NCBI GenBank assembly: GCA_951799405.1 | Contig: OX637334.1 | Coordinates: 10,788,001-10,852,000 of the forward strand | DNA: 64,000 bases | DNA from: Agapetus fuscipes | Taxonomy: Eukaryota; Arthropoda; Insecta; Trichoptera; Glossosomatidae | Reading direction: 5' to 3' | Shown: positions 1-12,567 of the stretch, piece by piece | Numbering within the stretch: position 1 is the stretch's first letter | Layout: every line of letters begins with the position of its first letter | Position numbers and translations under genes: made by a program | Notes under the pieces: generated by a model | The model's input: only the letters and a program-made list of their open reading frames with translations | What the model was told of the DNA's origin: nothing | Database searches by the model: none

Positions 1-3000
1 AACTCTAGCGGATTTCTGGTAACCTTATTCTCCACTTCTACTTCTCACAGTTCTTCGTGCTGGAAATGGATTCGCCACAAATTCCAGGCAATAAATTTGT
101 GCTGTCACATGGCTGATTTGTCAGTTAAAAGGGAAAGTAATATTTCGTGGTTGGCTGCTAAGGACCCTAGTCGCATAGACCTGTGAATTTGGCACAATGA
201 TACAAATTATAATTTTAAGTTTAATGCAGAGTCCATGATTATAGTAATGTAGTTGTTGCTGCTTCTTTTACCTTTTCTGGGATAAAAACACTTCTTCTTC
301 TTCCTCTTCAGCCTTTCTCAGTCCACTCCTGGACGTATGTGTCCTCCAATATCCTACATGCACTTAAATCAGCTGTTTTGTTAACCTTTTTTTATTTTGA
401 TATTTTCATGGTTAGTTGAAGGCAGTTTGCCAGATGAATAAGTGAATAGGTACCTTTCTCTTTGTTTTTTTCGTTACAAAATCCTGTTGGACATTATTGA
501 AAGCATTGAATCTTCCACAACAAATTGACACAAAAACTTTATTATTCTTTATTCTAAGTAGCACAGATACATTATAGATTCATAAATCATATTTAATGTT
601 TCCCCGCAAGCAGATAAGTGTAAGTTCGCTTGTTCGCGCCAAAGCGACATCTTTTGGTCATTTCATCAATTAATATCCTTTTTATCCACAACTTTATCAC
701 AATTGCCCAAAATCTGTTTTACCTACCTGCATTGCCACTTGTGCTAGATCTTTCGTTGAGGAAGGTCGTCGAGCCCGACTTGTTCTCAACTTCGATCGAA
801 GAAGGTTCTGGTGAGAACAGTCAAGATAATATCGTACTTGCGTGTTCCCCAATTGTGAAAATTGGGTGTGGCATCAAGATCACTACCAAGGGAGCAGCAT
901 TGGGGACCAGACTGCATTCGGCCGAGACCTGGACCGCAGGAGAAGCAAGGTAAGTGGCAATTCCTTCGGTCCTTCATCCTTGTTGTCCCGACCAACAGAG
1001 AGTCCAGGCTTTCGAAGCAGTAATTGCGTCCCAATCGTCGAGGCACCTCGATCATCTGCCGGATCAAGTTCCTCGAAATATTAAAATAGGATCACACCAC
1101 ATGAAGACAGTGCGAGGATTAGCCTGCCCGCATCTATCGCTCTTACAAATACTGCATGTGTACTGACAAAATAAAAGCACAAATCTCGAATCAACATAAA
1201 CCCTAGAACCTTCCCTGTAACAGGGATAGCAAAGCTGATTAATGAAATGGTATGATATTTTCCAGCTGAACCACATAGACCTGACTCCCAACTTTGCTGG
1301 TGTGCTGGTCAGTATTGGTAATACACTGTCAGATGCTCTCATCCAGCTGGCTCCCATAGCTACAGGACTAATCGTCAAGGATCCGGTGAGAAAACAAATA
1401 CACCAATACATTGGCATAAAATAAATAGTCGGAACTTCAGAGCCATTTGGCGTGCCAAAAAGCATGCTCGTCCTCTTTATATATTCTAGGGATGTTATGG
1501 ATATGGAATTTTGGATACGGATATGGGAATAGTATTATTTCAGTTTCGAATACGGATATGGATATGAAATTATCTCGGATATCCAAGAGTTTTGGTTACA
1601 GTGATGGATATCCATTACATCCCTGACACAAACGAAATCTTGTTCTAATCAGTTTCCAAGCAACCATCAAGAAAACTGTCAAAACAAATTGTCATTATTT
1701 TGCATATCTTTTTGATGGATAAAAAAAAGCAACTAAGTTACACATATAATGTAACTTCTTGCCTGCGTTATCTCCAAAGTGGTCACATTTGGTGATTCGG
1801 GACATATTTATTTTTACGGGTACCATCCTCACACCAACTGCTTTCAGTTGAAGTGGGAATTTTCCAGCTCCCGGGACCGGTTGGTTCATTTCTTGTGAAG
1901 GCTGAGTACACCTTATCGGTATTTATTTTGGGTTTGAAATAGATACCGAAATGGGAAATCATTTCTGACACCCATAGTGGGGATCGAACCCTTGCTCTCA
2001 GCATAGAATGCAAGCATTGTACCAACTGAGCAATTGACCGGCCTTTTTACGAGCTTGATAGTCGCTTCAAAGCACCAATTCTCAAGCAAGACCCAGTTGC
2101 TGTTAGGCTGTTTGTACCTTTGGAGTCCAGTCTTTGGTAAAGGTGTACCTATGAATTTTCAACCCAGGGAAGAGCATATTTGAACTCTGTCGGGATTCAA
2201 ACCCACAACCTTCCATTTACGAGTCCGAAGTGTTACCACTGGACTATGGACCGGTCCTATAAAGCTGAAATTTTAAGTCTCTTTTTTTCATTGCATACCC
2301 ATTATCAGTCACATGGCACATTTGTTACTATGGAAAGAAACAAATTTATGTCATCTATGTTTGTCTTTTAAATTGATTGATGCACCAATGCCTTAATGTC
2401 ATTGATCTAAATAAATGTATTTTATTTATATCGATGCTTAATGTACATCTTAAGGAGGGATGAATCACAATTTCAGAAATGAAACCTTATTTGTGTGTGT
2501 TTTAGGATATCTTTGTGTCATCAATCAATATACAAGACATAAATGGCTTATATCTGTTTTTTTCCCATAGTAACAAACGTACCATGAAACGGAATTATAG
2601 GGAAACAATGAAAAATGAGACATGAGAAAATAACGTCATATGTCAAAAAGAGATATAAACATGACGGTTGCCTGGAAACTGATTATAACAAGATCTCTTT
2701 TTTGTGACACAAATTGGCTTAAATACTCCATCTATATATTTTATATTGATCGATGACTTGTGTAGGTAAATTAGTAAAGCAAATATTTTATAGTATTACT
2801 GGAGACATATACGCTGTTATTATCAAACAGTAAAGCTATGGCTCATCCGCAGCCTACAGTAAATTTTCCATGCAAAAAAAAATGATGATCCGTAGATCAG
2901 TAATTAATCAAAATTTTTGTGAATAGCACTGATAATATTTAATATGGCGGGAAAATCCTCAGCAGAAGAATTAAAATATACTTAGTATAATATGTTATCA

Positions 3001-3902
3001 AAAATGTATGCAAATTAAAAAAAATCGAGAGGCGCTAGCCTCGTATTAATTGTGTTTTTTGTTTGTTTATTTATTCACAGACTGATGTAAAGCAATGGCG
3101 CCTTGTTTTTCTTCTGGCTGCATCTATATACTTCATCAGCAACCTAGTCTTCATCATATTTGGATCTGCTGAAAGACAATCTTGGGACGAGTCCAAAGAT
3201 GAACCACAAGAAGGTAAAAAATCTGTGTGTTTCTTTTAAAGTACCTAAGGAAATACAGTTTAAAAATAAATTAAATTGCTTTAAAATAGCAAAAAAGATA
3301 TCATAATTAAAGGGTAAACTCATCTAATCTAATCTAATCTAAGTTGCAAAATATAAGTAACATTAGAGATTCACATTATATGCATTTTCACAAAACAGAC
3401 TAATATTAATATTATTTGTAAGTACACATTCAGCATTTGTAAGCGCGAACTACACTTGTTGGTTTGTGGGCATACATCTGAGAGCTTTAAATGAATATAT
3501 CTTTGCAACTTAGATTATAGATTATTATAGACATGTTTAAGTTTGCGCTTAAACACGCCGTATGTAGTCCTAAAATATAAAAACCCGAATCTCAAATGAG
3601 CATACACCCTGCAACTCTTGCCGACCTTCCCTGAAACAGGGGTGACATTGGCAAAGTGAACCATTTTCTACAGCATGGGGGGTCAGCCGCATACCAACCT
3701 ATAAGTCAAGGAACAAACTCATCGATATAAATGTATATTTTATTTATATCAATGGGTATACTAGATGGCAAAATGTTCTGACTCCATTGTATTTTTTGTT
3801 TTAGAAATAACTTCATTGAAAATATTGGATGAGTTGGTGCCAAAACAGAAAAATAGCATGCTGGACTTAACAGATATTGTCAAGAATATAGAAGTTTATT
3901 AA
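1..3902 (+). CDS. SLC17-type MFS transporter, gene 1, C-terminal exons only (partial)
   Basis: These are the last 122 codons of a major facilitator transporter whose 5' part lies left of the window. Coding exons are 1-18 (end of an exon, reading NSSGFL), 1266-1385, 3081-3213 and 3805-3902, with TAA at 3900-3902. All junctions are GT/AG. The second visible exon reads LNHIDLTPNFAG and on to IVKDP, the loop and helix motif typical of SLC17 proteins. The third gives TDVKQWRLVF, a final membrane helix and FGSAERQSWD. The last is a short hydrophilic tail. Visible exon lengths of 120 and 133 nt and the phase-1 last junction match genes 2 and 3, which identified the 18-base exon stub at the very start. 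By family, this is a polytopic membrane protein co-transporting organic anions or phosphate with Na+ or H+; the substrate is unknown. AATAAA lies at 3964-3969. Confidence 0.85.
19..1265 (+). other. Intron of gene 1
   Basis: No host exon is seen. It contains a family E scrap near 145-195, and a distinctly GC-richer block at about 700-1080 with several open frames but no recognisable protein. That block may be a retroelement fragment. Confidence 0.6.
1487..1625. mobile_element. Short hAT-like MITE
   Basis: The ends TAGGGATGTTATGGATAT and (inverted) CAGGGATGTAATGGATAT form about 18-bp near-perfect inverted repeats. The interior is an AT-rich GGATATGGA-type repeat. No clear target duplication. 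Confidence 0.45.
1721..2256 (-). repeat. Composite A-B SINE
   Basis: On the - strand, a family A tRNA-like SINE (2047-2256, GGACCGGTCC at its start) is joined through GTAAAAAGG to a family B tRNA-like SINE (1721-2042), which ends in an A/T-rich tail. The same junction occurs at 34452. Both halves retain recognisable pol III box B sequences (GGTTTGAATCCC-like and GGGTTCGATCCCC). Confidence 0.7.
3325..3716 (-). repeat. Family C repeat, rearranged
   Basis: It begins with (TCTAA)n at 3325-3345. A short opposite-oriented piece (about 3420-3525) is embedded, and the standard reverse body follows to CAACCTATAAGTCAAGGAAC. Probably one C copy inserted into or recombined with another. Intron between the last two exons of gene 1. 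Confidence 0.55.
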
Positions 3903-3963
3903 AAATGATAGTTATGTAGGTAAAGAAAACAAACAAGAAAAAGTATTGTAATGAAAGTTATCA

Positions 3964-3969
3964 AATAAA
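3964..3969 (+). terminator. Poly(A) signal of gene 1
   Basis: AATAAA 62 bases after the gene 1 stop codon, followed by an AT-rich run. Confidence 0.5.
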
Positions 3970-4379
3970 AAAAAACATTATTTTATATTCTTTCTTAGAT
4001 GATGATGATGACGAATCACTTGACCTTTTTAATTGATCCTGGTTCGTAACATTGTCACTCCAAGGCTGCGCTAAAAGATTCTGTGAACAGATCGGTCTTG
4101 GGATGTTTCTTGAAGTGATTGCTGTCGGCAATCTCTCCAGCCACAGGTGATAGTCGGTTCCATACACCTGAAGCCGCCACAACAAAAACACACTCACCAG
4201 ACCAAACACAGCAGACCTGCCCAAAGGCTCATTGACCAATACTCTGACTCCACTTTCCGCAGAGTGAAAAGTCAATTGTCTGCTATTCAAACCATTTTGT
4301 TTGATTTGTTTTGCGAGGTAAAGCGGTGTCCTTTCATAGAATGCACCATTGCACCATGCATTGTAAGATATTCATTTTA

Positions 4380-4850
4380 AATTTCTCAGTTTAAGATGAA
4401 CAGGGCATGTACATAAGGTGAAAGTTTGTCGTGTCCGTAAAATACTTCTAAATGGAAGCTCATGTGGAAGTTGACTGGTGGGTAGACCCAGACTGGAAAG
4501 AGGAGACATGCTACACAGCTTTTTCATGTGTTACAAGTTCGAAGACTGATGCAGCGAATCAGAGAATTTTGAGGTGCAGTATTTTAAAAGCTAATGAGAG
4601 CTTTGGGACAAATAATTAAAATTAGTTCTGACAGTGCTAACTAGAATCATTAGTGGATTAAATAGTCAATCACTTATTGGAATTTAACTCTAAATTCAGT
4701 GGATAAATCACACAGAGAAAGATACTCTACCTTGGAAATTTTATGAGGAGTGAATACCTATTTCTATTGAAATAATTATGGGCAAGCTCCTTTGTAATGA
4801 GTCATAAAAGGCGCTCTACAAATATGGTATTATTATTATTATTGACTTGG
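4380..4850 (+). pseudogene. Probable LINE 3' end (L2/CR1-like)
   Basis: The block ends GGCGCTCTACAAATATGG followed by (ATT)n near 4811-4842, the hallmark 3' end of L2/CR1 elements. Upstream sequence is too decayed to read as protein. The preceding 3990-4290 block has an open frame on the - strand (109 aa, FGLVSVFLLWRLQVYG) that may belong to a repeat; its identity is unknown. Confidence 0.35.
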
Positions 4851-4869
4851 ATTTTGATAGAAATGCTCA

Positions 4870-4990
4870 GTTGCCTAGGTTGGATGACCTGGAGATGATA
4901 GTTTTAATGACAGATCATGAAGGACGCAGAACAGCGGGAAGACACAGAATAAGATGGCCTGACGGAATGGTAGTAGGAGTCTAGAATTGA
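4870..4990 (+). pseudogene. Possible LINE RT C-terminal scrap
   Basis: Reads roughly DHEGRRTAGRHRIRWPDGM, like the Arg-rich, Trp-containing end of non-LTR reverse transcriptases. Very short. Confidence 0.25.
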
Positions 4991-5130
4991 AAATTACAAT
5001 TGACTCGCAATGTTTTCAAATGTTGATGAATTGAGAAAATAAAAGATGACAGCGCATAAAATGTAAGTAAAAAAGTTTATTTTTTAACAAATTCCATAGA
5101 CAAAAAAGAAATAAGTCGCACAAAAGTAGG

Positions 5131-5311
5131 AAAATGGCAAACTAATATTTTGTCGTTGATTCCTAAGGACCTGAGTTTTCCAAGCCTGTGAAGTTTGCAC
5201 GCTATTTTTTTTTCGGCGGGCAAACACTACACCTCTTTGAGACAAAGGTCCTTAAAATGGTCCTTAGTTGACAAAATATTTATTTGCCTTTTCTCTAGCA
5301 AACTGGCCGTG
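5131..5311. repeat. Family E inverted-repeat element
   Basis: Imperfect inverted arms: GGCAAACTAATATTTTGTCG..CTAAGGACC at the left, and GGTCCTTAG..GACAAAATATTTATTTGCC at the right. Related pieces (GTTGCTAAGGACCCTAG-like, GCCGAGAAAAAA-like) occur near 145-195, 7965-8025, 14080-14170, 35485-35590, 42150-42275 and 51790-51850. Probably a MITE family. Confidence 0.45.
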
Positions 5312-5346
5312 TCATGTTACAATTTTGTTATCTTGACCGATATGAT

Positions 5347-5590
5347 GACCGGTCCGTAGCTCAGTGGTAACCCTGCGGACTATAAATGGGAAGGTTGTGG
5401 GTTCGAATCCCGGCGGAGCACAAAAAAATACCATTTATTATATTTTCAAATTTGCTCTTCACTGGGTTGAAAAATTCATAAATCTTTACCAATGACCGGT
5501 CACCAAAGGTCCATCCAGCCTTACAGCAACTGGGTCTTGCTTGAGTATTAGCGCTTTGTAGCGACGACCAAGCTCGTACACCTTTGCGGC
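5347..5590 (+). repeat. tRNA-derived SINE, family A
   Basis: The head has GTAGCTCAGTGG (box A) and GGGTTCGAATCCCGG (box B), followed by the family body (ACCATTTATTATATTTTCAA, then GACCGGTCACCAAAGG). Not a functional tRNA: the arms do not fold as a cloverleaf with the long body attached. Confidence 0.75.
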
Positions 5591-7014
5591 ACTAGAACAA
5601 GTGTCATTGACCCCTACAGCCTCTAGAATCTAGGGAGTCTCCCGCACAGGATTTCTTAAAAAAAAAAAAAAAAACTTAGGAAATCCAGAGTCCATTACAT
5701 GTATTTTAAAGAAAAAAGTGGAAGCAATGAAATATACGAGAAGATTTTCATTAGACCACAGAGTAAGTAAGACTATATTTATGCATTAGACTGAATACCT
5801 ACTTACCAGGTTTTTTATTTTTGTGATAGTGGCAACACCGTTTGACATTTAACACCTTGAGATAACTTCATTGCACTCTCTTACAAAAATCTTAAGTATT
5901 TGTACTGCGTTTGTACTGACTTATGAGTGACTTCTATATAAATAATACTGTCTTATCATGCTCTGGCAAAATATACTGGAGTTTGCTATTATTTATAATA
6001 TGTTTTAGCCTTCATACATAATCACGGTGGGCTTTTGAAGTCATATTTTATTAATATTTGTTATTTATATTAATTAATAAGCTATTGGGACTATAATATT
6101 ATATCAGAATAGGTATGTAAAGCACCTACAGTCCCCAGTCTTCTAAAGACTCCCTTTACTTTTTATCTATAATCTAACTTGCATTAAATCCCTGTTTCAT
6201 GCTGTTTCCCCAAAACCCTGTGCAACAAAATATTATGCACTTTATAAATATGAGACATTTCTTGCCAAAAATCTAGTCTTTGCATTTGGGAAATAAATCT
6301 GATGGCGTGTTGGAAAAAATCCTACCCAGCGTTTTTAAAAAAAAAAAATTATGTCATCAATTGAATGCATTATTAAATAATATTACCCAATGACATCTGT
6401 TGAACCAAGCTCAAAGTTATCGTCAATAGGACACAATGGGACTCGAAGCGCATATTTCAAAAACGATAATTCGAATACCAACGCCTTATCTGCTAGACCT
6501 GTGGTTACCAAACTGGGGGCGATTTGGGTTCTCATGAAGGGAGCGATAGGCCACAAAAGGTTAGAGACCACTGCGCTAGGACATGCCATCGAACGAATAT
6601 ATTTTTACTACAAATCTATAAAAAAATATACTGATGAATATAGCAAAAATTCCAAAGACAAAAATCAAGACGTCTCACGGCCGAGTTGCTAGGGTAATAT
6701 TAATATTATTGCATATTTAGTTTTTTATTATTGTGGTATTCCTTGACTTATAGGTTGAGATGAGACTAAAACCCATACCTACTGCAACTACCTTATACTG
6801 GTTCACTTTTCCATAGTAACCATAATTCGACGGTTAAAAGGAAGTAAAAAGAAGAAGCGACGCTTTGGTCAAAAAACGAGTTGTTGTTGGAATGCATTCA
6901 TTCTGAATCATAAATATTAATAGATCCTTGCAACTTATGTAATGTCATACTTAATGCAGTATACGAAATCGCAGTAAAATACTTTCTGACCACAGTTTTG
7001 GTGTTGATGGCCTC

Positions 7015-7599
7015 AGAAGAAAATCGGTGGTCAATGATTTGGGTGTATTGTTGGACGAGAGACTGAGTTTTATCAACCATTATGAGCATATTACTGAAAG
7101 AGCGATGAAGACGTTATATTTTATTGTTAGGTATACTAAGCTTTTCAGGAATCCCCAAGTATTTGTTCGACTGTTTGGAACCCCAATTATGTTGTCAAAT
7201 GGTCCAAAAAAACTAATCAAGCAACTGAACTTTCGCAATAGACAACATTTCAATAGTTATTCCCAAGCATTGGAGCATTATGGTATACGATCTTTGGAGG
7301 CAAGGAGAAATATGCTTGACATCAGCTTCATCCATAAAATAGTTAATAACAAAATCGATAGTGCACCTCTCACAAGCCTCCTTCCATTTCATTGTCCAAT
7401 CAGAACTCATCGAGACAAATCCTTATTTTATGTGGGTGCAGCCAGGACAAATTATAAGCAAAATTATTTTATAAATAGAGCCTGCGTTGCAGTAAATAGT
7501 GTCCAAAGGACTGATCCTAAGTTGAACATTTTCTTTCTGTCTGCACAGTCATTAAAAAAGAGGATTTTGAATCTTGCGGGATTTGAATTTCATTTTTGA
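7015..7599 (+). pseudogene. Non-LTR retrotransposon RT fragment
   Basis: An open frame of about 190 codons beginning VVNDLGVLLDERLSF, which is the conserved segment after the RT catalytic core (V-x-DLGVxLD) of Jockey/CR1-type elements. It continues to a C-terminal FFLSAQSLKKRILN. The usual YxxVVWNP segment is garbled (VRLFGTPIMLSNG), so it is 5'-truncated and internally mutated. The following T-rich segment to about 7940, ending in an A run, is probably its 3' UTR. Confidence 0.6.
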
Positions 7600-8504
7600 A
7601 TTTCATTTCTAATTTTTTATCATTCTCAATTCTGACGTGTTTGGTGTGCGCATTGTATTTCTACTCCCTTCCCTTTGTCCTGACCTTTCTTTCCTTATCC
7701 CATCATGAGGACGAGATTTTTTTTTTATATTCTATTTTGATTTGCATTTTTATTTATTTTTGGTTTTGGGTGTTGCTTCTTTTTGTTTTTCTTTACTTTT
7801 TATTTATTTACCTGGCATGATTTGTAAGTTGAAATACACAATTGTAGAATACAGTAATAGGCGACATGAAATGTAAAAAATATCTTATATATGTACAAAA
7901 TTCTATTTAATGCTGTTGTATTCTTGTTTTAAATTTAAAAAAAAACTTATCTTACACATGAGTTATTGCTAAGGACCCTAGAAACATAGACCTGTTACGT
8001 TTGCCCGCCGAGAAAAAAAAGGATTTCTAATTTTGTGCAAAGTGTATTTTTAATATGATTGCATTTTTACTGGTTTTTGCCAACATTGACCTGTTTGGCG
8101 CGTTGGTGATGATGATTTTAGATCATTATACATATATTATATTATTGATGATGATGGTTTTACGTAAACACTTTGTCTATAAATATGACCATGGGTGATA
8201 CCAGATAGGTATCTAACGCAAAACAAGGAAGATTAAAGTTTAGTGTCTGTATGTGTGCTCCTTCACTAATAGGTCAGGATGAGGCTGACTACTCAAACTA
8301 TAACAAAATCCACTGTTGCAAAGCCGCCCTGTTACAAAACACGCGGCAAGAGCTTGATGGGCTTTGTTATCTAATCTAGGTTGTTTTTCGTTGTAAGTAT
8401 TAGACATTAATCATGCGTAAACGCAAACTTACTCGTTCTCGCTTCTTTTAATAATATAGATATCCATAGAACTAAGATTCATTGAAAGACGTAAAAATGA
8501 TGAC

Positions 8505-8892
8505 GGAAGTACTTTACATTATCGCCAATGTGACCCCTGTTTCATGGAAGGACGATGAGAGTTGCAGGGTTTATAGTCACTTGAGATTTGTGTGTTTTAT
8601 TTTGTAAGTACCTACCTACACGTGCAATATATATAAACGCAAGCCTACACGTGTCTGGTTATAGGCATGTATTTAATATGTAGGTACCTGTAATGTGAAT
8701 ACTTACATGATGCAACTATGCTATAAATTGCATATTTAAAAATCTATCTTCAATCTAATTTGCAAAGATATAATGAAGACCTGCAAGAAAACGCGTGTAG
8801 TTCACGCCAACACAAGCTGTATGTTAAATAACAAAATAAAACCCAAACCTCAAATGAAACAGGGTTGGCATTGGAAACAGTGAATCATTGGT
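8505..8892. repeat. Two facing family C repeats
   Basis: A diverged + copy (about 8505-8740) is followed by a - copy (about 8750-8892); both contain the GTGTAAGCGCG/ACACG core in altered form. The region 8260-8360 holds another scrap of the family's start. Confidence 0.4.
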
Positions 8893-9369
8893 CAACTTGT
8901 TTATTTTGTTTTATTCGAATAACCAATAAAGTCAAATGAAAAATATAAAATATTCTGCAATACTTAGATTTTTTTTTTGTCAATTAGAATGTTTTTAATG
9001 CAACGAATTTCATAGTTATGGATTTGAAATACATTCTAGAACATCATGAAAGGATTTCCACTTAATTTTGTTAGAAATATATACAGTTGTATTTATTAAA
9101 ACTTGATCTTGGAAGACGCTTAAGTGATAACAACATTTTGTTTTTGTTTTCAAATCAAGTGCTTGGAGTTATCGCTAGTTGAGGGGAAAGGCGTAACTAT
9201 GGGTGTATAAGGAATAACATCAAAATAACATACCTATCTATATACGTAGGTACCTATGTATATTGTCACAGGTGGGTGCGAGTAGGTAATTATGGGCGAA
9301 TACATTTCAGAAAATATGTAATATTTTAATTTCATGAGAAAGTACAAAAATGTTTAAAAAAGACAGTGC

Positions 9370-9555
9370 CAGTGTCACTCTTGTTTAAGGGAGGGTTACA
9401 AGAGTTGCAGGATTTATGTTAAGTTGAGATTTGTTTATTTTGGGATAATACATGTGACATGTGTAAGCGCGAACTTACGAGTGCACGATTGTGGGCGTGC
9501 ATTGAATATGATTCTTAAATTAAAAATAGATTTGCCACAAAGATTATATATTTAG
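9370..9555 (+). repeat. Family C repeat, diverged
   Basis: CACTCTTGTTTAAGGGAGGG, GAGTTGCAGGATTTATG, ACATGTGTAAGCGCGAAC and a terminal GCCACAAAGATTATAT. Confidence 0.5.
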
Positions 9556-9954
9556 GTCGACGTATAATATAGTGCACTATAGGAACTGGCTTATGGCCAT
9601 GACGTATTGTACGAGTCATACCTGTCGAACACAACGGTGGTGTAAACACGCAAAACAAGGAAATGCTTTCGGTGTGAGCATCGATATGAATAAAATATAC
9701 CTTTTACTTATATCGATGGTTTTAAGTAAGGAATGGTTCATCAATTAGTTTTGATCTATAGGTACCTACTTACAAGAGAAAATGGGTGAAATTTCCAAGT
9801 TTAGCGCCATTTTAATGTCACTATCTTATCACTGAAATTGAAATAAAACAAATACAAGAAGATATACAATAGTGTACCTTCAGTTGCGTAACAGTTCTAC
9901 TATTTTCACTATTATTAATTATATTAGGAATCTGCTTGTTACTTTGTTCAGTAC

Positions 9955-10440
9955 TTATGTGCATTAGAAATGACGAGTGGAATAACTGCGGTGAGACACT
10001 GAATGATGGGTCCGGAATGGCTGGGTTATGAATGAGTGCGTGATATACACGAGAATTTCAGAGTGAAGGTACAAAAGAGTACAATTAGACGGTTCGGGCA
10101 TCTAGGAAGTATTATTTTATACGCAGTATGCACGGGGAAAATGAAAAATGAAAGAATGAGTAGGTAAAAGAAAAATGCAAGTTTCAGAGGATGTGAAAGT
10201 AAAGGTATCTACATGTGATGGGATGGTTTGACCTGTGTGGGCATGTAAAATGAATCTATGATGAAAGACTAAAATAGGGTGTACAGTAGATGTGTGACAG
10301 AAAGAGGGGGAAAATGAAGACCGAGAACAGTAGGTACCTATGGTTGATCAGATTGATGGAATTTTGAAAGAGTAGGTAGGTATAGGTACAAACTGAATGT
10401 GACAGAATAATACGCGTGTAAAGTGACGAATGGATAGTAA
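9955..10440 (+). pseudogene. Degenerate LINE RT C-terminal region
   Basis: Scattered + strand frames resemble the terminal part of R1/Jockey-like RTs (ETLNDGSGMAGL, then KSTIRRFGHL, like LRWFGHVERMD). Frameshifts and stops are frequent. Confidence 0.35.
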
Positions 10441-10837
10441 ACAGTAAATATAAAGCAATTTAATTAAATTTCCTCGATTAATAGCTAGTAAAAATAAAAC
10501 TACGTTTTTGAAAAAAAAAAAAAAAATTGAATCAAATACTTTTTTTAATTTTTCTCAGTTGGAACACTATGCTACCGAATGTTTTTTTTTTTAATAAACC
10601 ATTCATTTATTTAAATGATTAATTATGGATAATAACAAAATGGCGCGCAATTTGTACATCGAATTACAATGTAGTTTACCTACGTACCTACATTACTGGG
10701 TGTAATCTATCCGCCACAATTATTATTTAAAACGTTATTGTGGGTAATTATGTCCTCTTATGAATATGCGATATGCGCGAATAGGGTAAAGAGCCCCGTT
10801 GTTAGTACTTCATCTATATTTCTGTAACCTAAGTAGC

Positions 10838-11062
10838 AAAGATATACGAGGATTTAATAATCATATATTGTAATGAATGTCCACAAGCAGACACGTGTAA
10901 GTTTGCGTTTATACACATGTTGCATGTGTACTTACAAAATAAAAACCTAAATCTCAAATGAACACACACCCTGCAACGGGGGGGACCTTCGCAAAGTGAA
11001 TCAGTTTTTAAAGTACCTAAGGGCTATCTGCCTCATAGGAACCTATAAGTTAAGGAAAAGAA
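10838..11062 (-). repeat. Family C repeat
   Basis: AGCAAAGATATACGAGG start, CACAAGCAGACACGTGTAAG core, ending CATAGGAACCTATAAGTTAAGG. Confidence 0.6.
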
Positions 11063-12494
11063 AGTAAAAAAATAATCTCAGTACAAAGTATAAATGTAAA
11101 TCAACATTAAAAATTTAAACGCCATAGCCGCCAACATTACAGATTGGCCGCCATTTTTTCGATCCTTGCATACTTCTTTGATTGCATCCTAATGTAATAT
11201 TATTTTTATTTGTATTGAATTCAAAATCATGCATTTTATTTCACAATACATACTATAATATTGGTGGCAATAAGTTGGTGTAGTGCCAATACTGGCAGCG
11301 TCACCCCATACTACTCGTACAAGTGTCGCGTATAATATCTCGTATGAATAAGATGTTTGCTTCTTCCTGACTCCATTCAACACTCTATTACGTACTTATT
11401 GAGGGCCATTCTATCAACAATCATCTTTCAAGTTCATCCTACGATTTTAAATTCACAGTTTATTTCAAAATGTATAAAACAGTGATTCTGATTAACGCGG
11501 TTGTTAAATAAAAATGTCACGTACGTTCTGACGTCATTGTTTTTTTTTATCAATTGCCAAAATAGAATATGCTAGTAAATAAATAGATTAATTACTTATT
11601 TGAATTGATACATTTCTTCAAACGTCAGTGCTTTTTAATGTTAATTTTGAAAAATAATTGAAACTATTATTTTTCAGTAGCTGTTAGGTACTTAGGTAGT
11701 ATACGTGGGTTTTAATACGTTTTGTCTTTTTTTCTTTATTCTCTACACATACAAGAAGTATAAATGAAATTATTGTAATAAAGTAGTGAAAACATTGGTG
11801 AAAACGTCAAGAGTTTTTTTTTCAGTAAAAAATAACTCCAAACTTATATTTTCGCTTCTGAAACGAAGTATTTAAAATTATCTTAGCTTTTTAATTGATA
11901 TTTTTGTGACAAACTCCAGTGTCCTTTTTTAAAACTTCAGTGTGTTGTTCTGTTTTATTTTTAAACTTCCCTGCTCTATTTTATATCTCCACTTTACTTT
12001 TTTACGACTCCAGGGATATTTGTTATCATCTGTGCTACCTCCACAGTGTTCATTTGTTCAAATTAAAATTATTCTTTAAATCCAACTTTCTAAATTTTTA
12101 ATGTTTTGTAGAAACTTTGGTATTCTATTACAACTCCAATAATTGTTAAAATCACAATATTTTTTTTTTATTATATTACTTTGTTAAATCTGTAGTATTT
12201 TGAATGACTAAGTGAATTATTATGTTTTAAGCTCCAGAATTACCTACTTATTTTTTAAATGTTAAATCCATTTTCAATAATCTTCCAATTACTATTTTTT
12301 TTAACTCCAGTGTTCTTTTTTTAAAAACTCCAGTCTTTGTTGCGCCCATGCGCAGTGTGACGCAGGGCTTTTCATAAAACAAGATGGCACACTCTTCTCA
12401 CTCCTCTCATTAAATTTAAGTTAGACATTAAATCAAAATGTGGAACCGTCTGTGATATGCACCCCCCTAACTTGTAAAATAATGTAAACTAAGT

Positions 12495-12506
12495 TATATA
12501 AAAATA
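12495..12506 (+). promoter_or_regulatory. Possible TATA box of gene 2
   Basis: TATATAAAAATA lies about 70 bases upstream of the proposed ATG at 12568, leaving room for a start site around 12525-12530 and a short leader. In such AT-rich DNA this could be chance. A GCGCCCATGCGCAG stretch near 12340-12355 resembles an NRF1-type palindrome and might be a proximal promoter element. Confidence 0.25.
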
Positions 12507-12567
12507 CAATTAAAAATAAGTTAGTTTGCGTTTTACTCAAGAATTAATCAATAAATTAATATTAGTT

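Larger units (their letters stand above)
3903..12567. other. Intergenic region between genes 1 and 2
   Basis: 8.7 kb of repeats: LINE tails (4380-4990, 7015-7599, 9955-10440), SINE A, families C and E, and D fragments. At 11100-12370, AT-rich sequence has frequent ACTCCAG/ACTTCAG words. No host exon is recognised apart from the gene 2 first exon at its end. Confidence 0.6.

Noticed and set aside
3961..4290. 109-codon - strand protein with FGLVSVFLLWRL
   Set aside because: Possible repeat-derived frame ending in a Ser run; not enough to name a gene.
5355..5425. tRNA gene (GTAGCTCAGTGG, GGTTCGAATCCC)
   Set aside because: It is the head of a family A SINE with the standard body attached and several sister copies; the same applies to the B and D heads elsewhere.
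7596..7820. 74-codon hydrophobic protein
   Set aside because: T-rich 3' UTR of a LINE fragment; Phe/Leu richness is a composition artefact.
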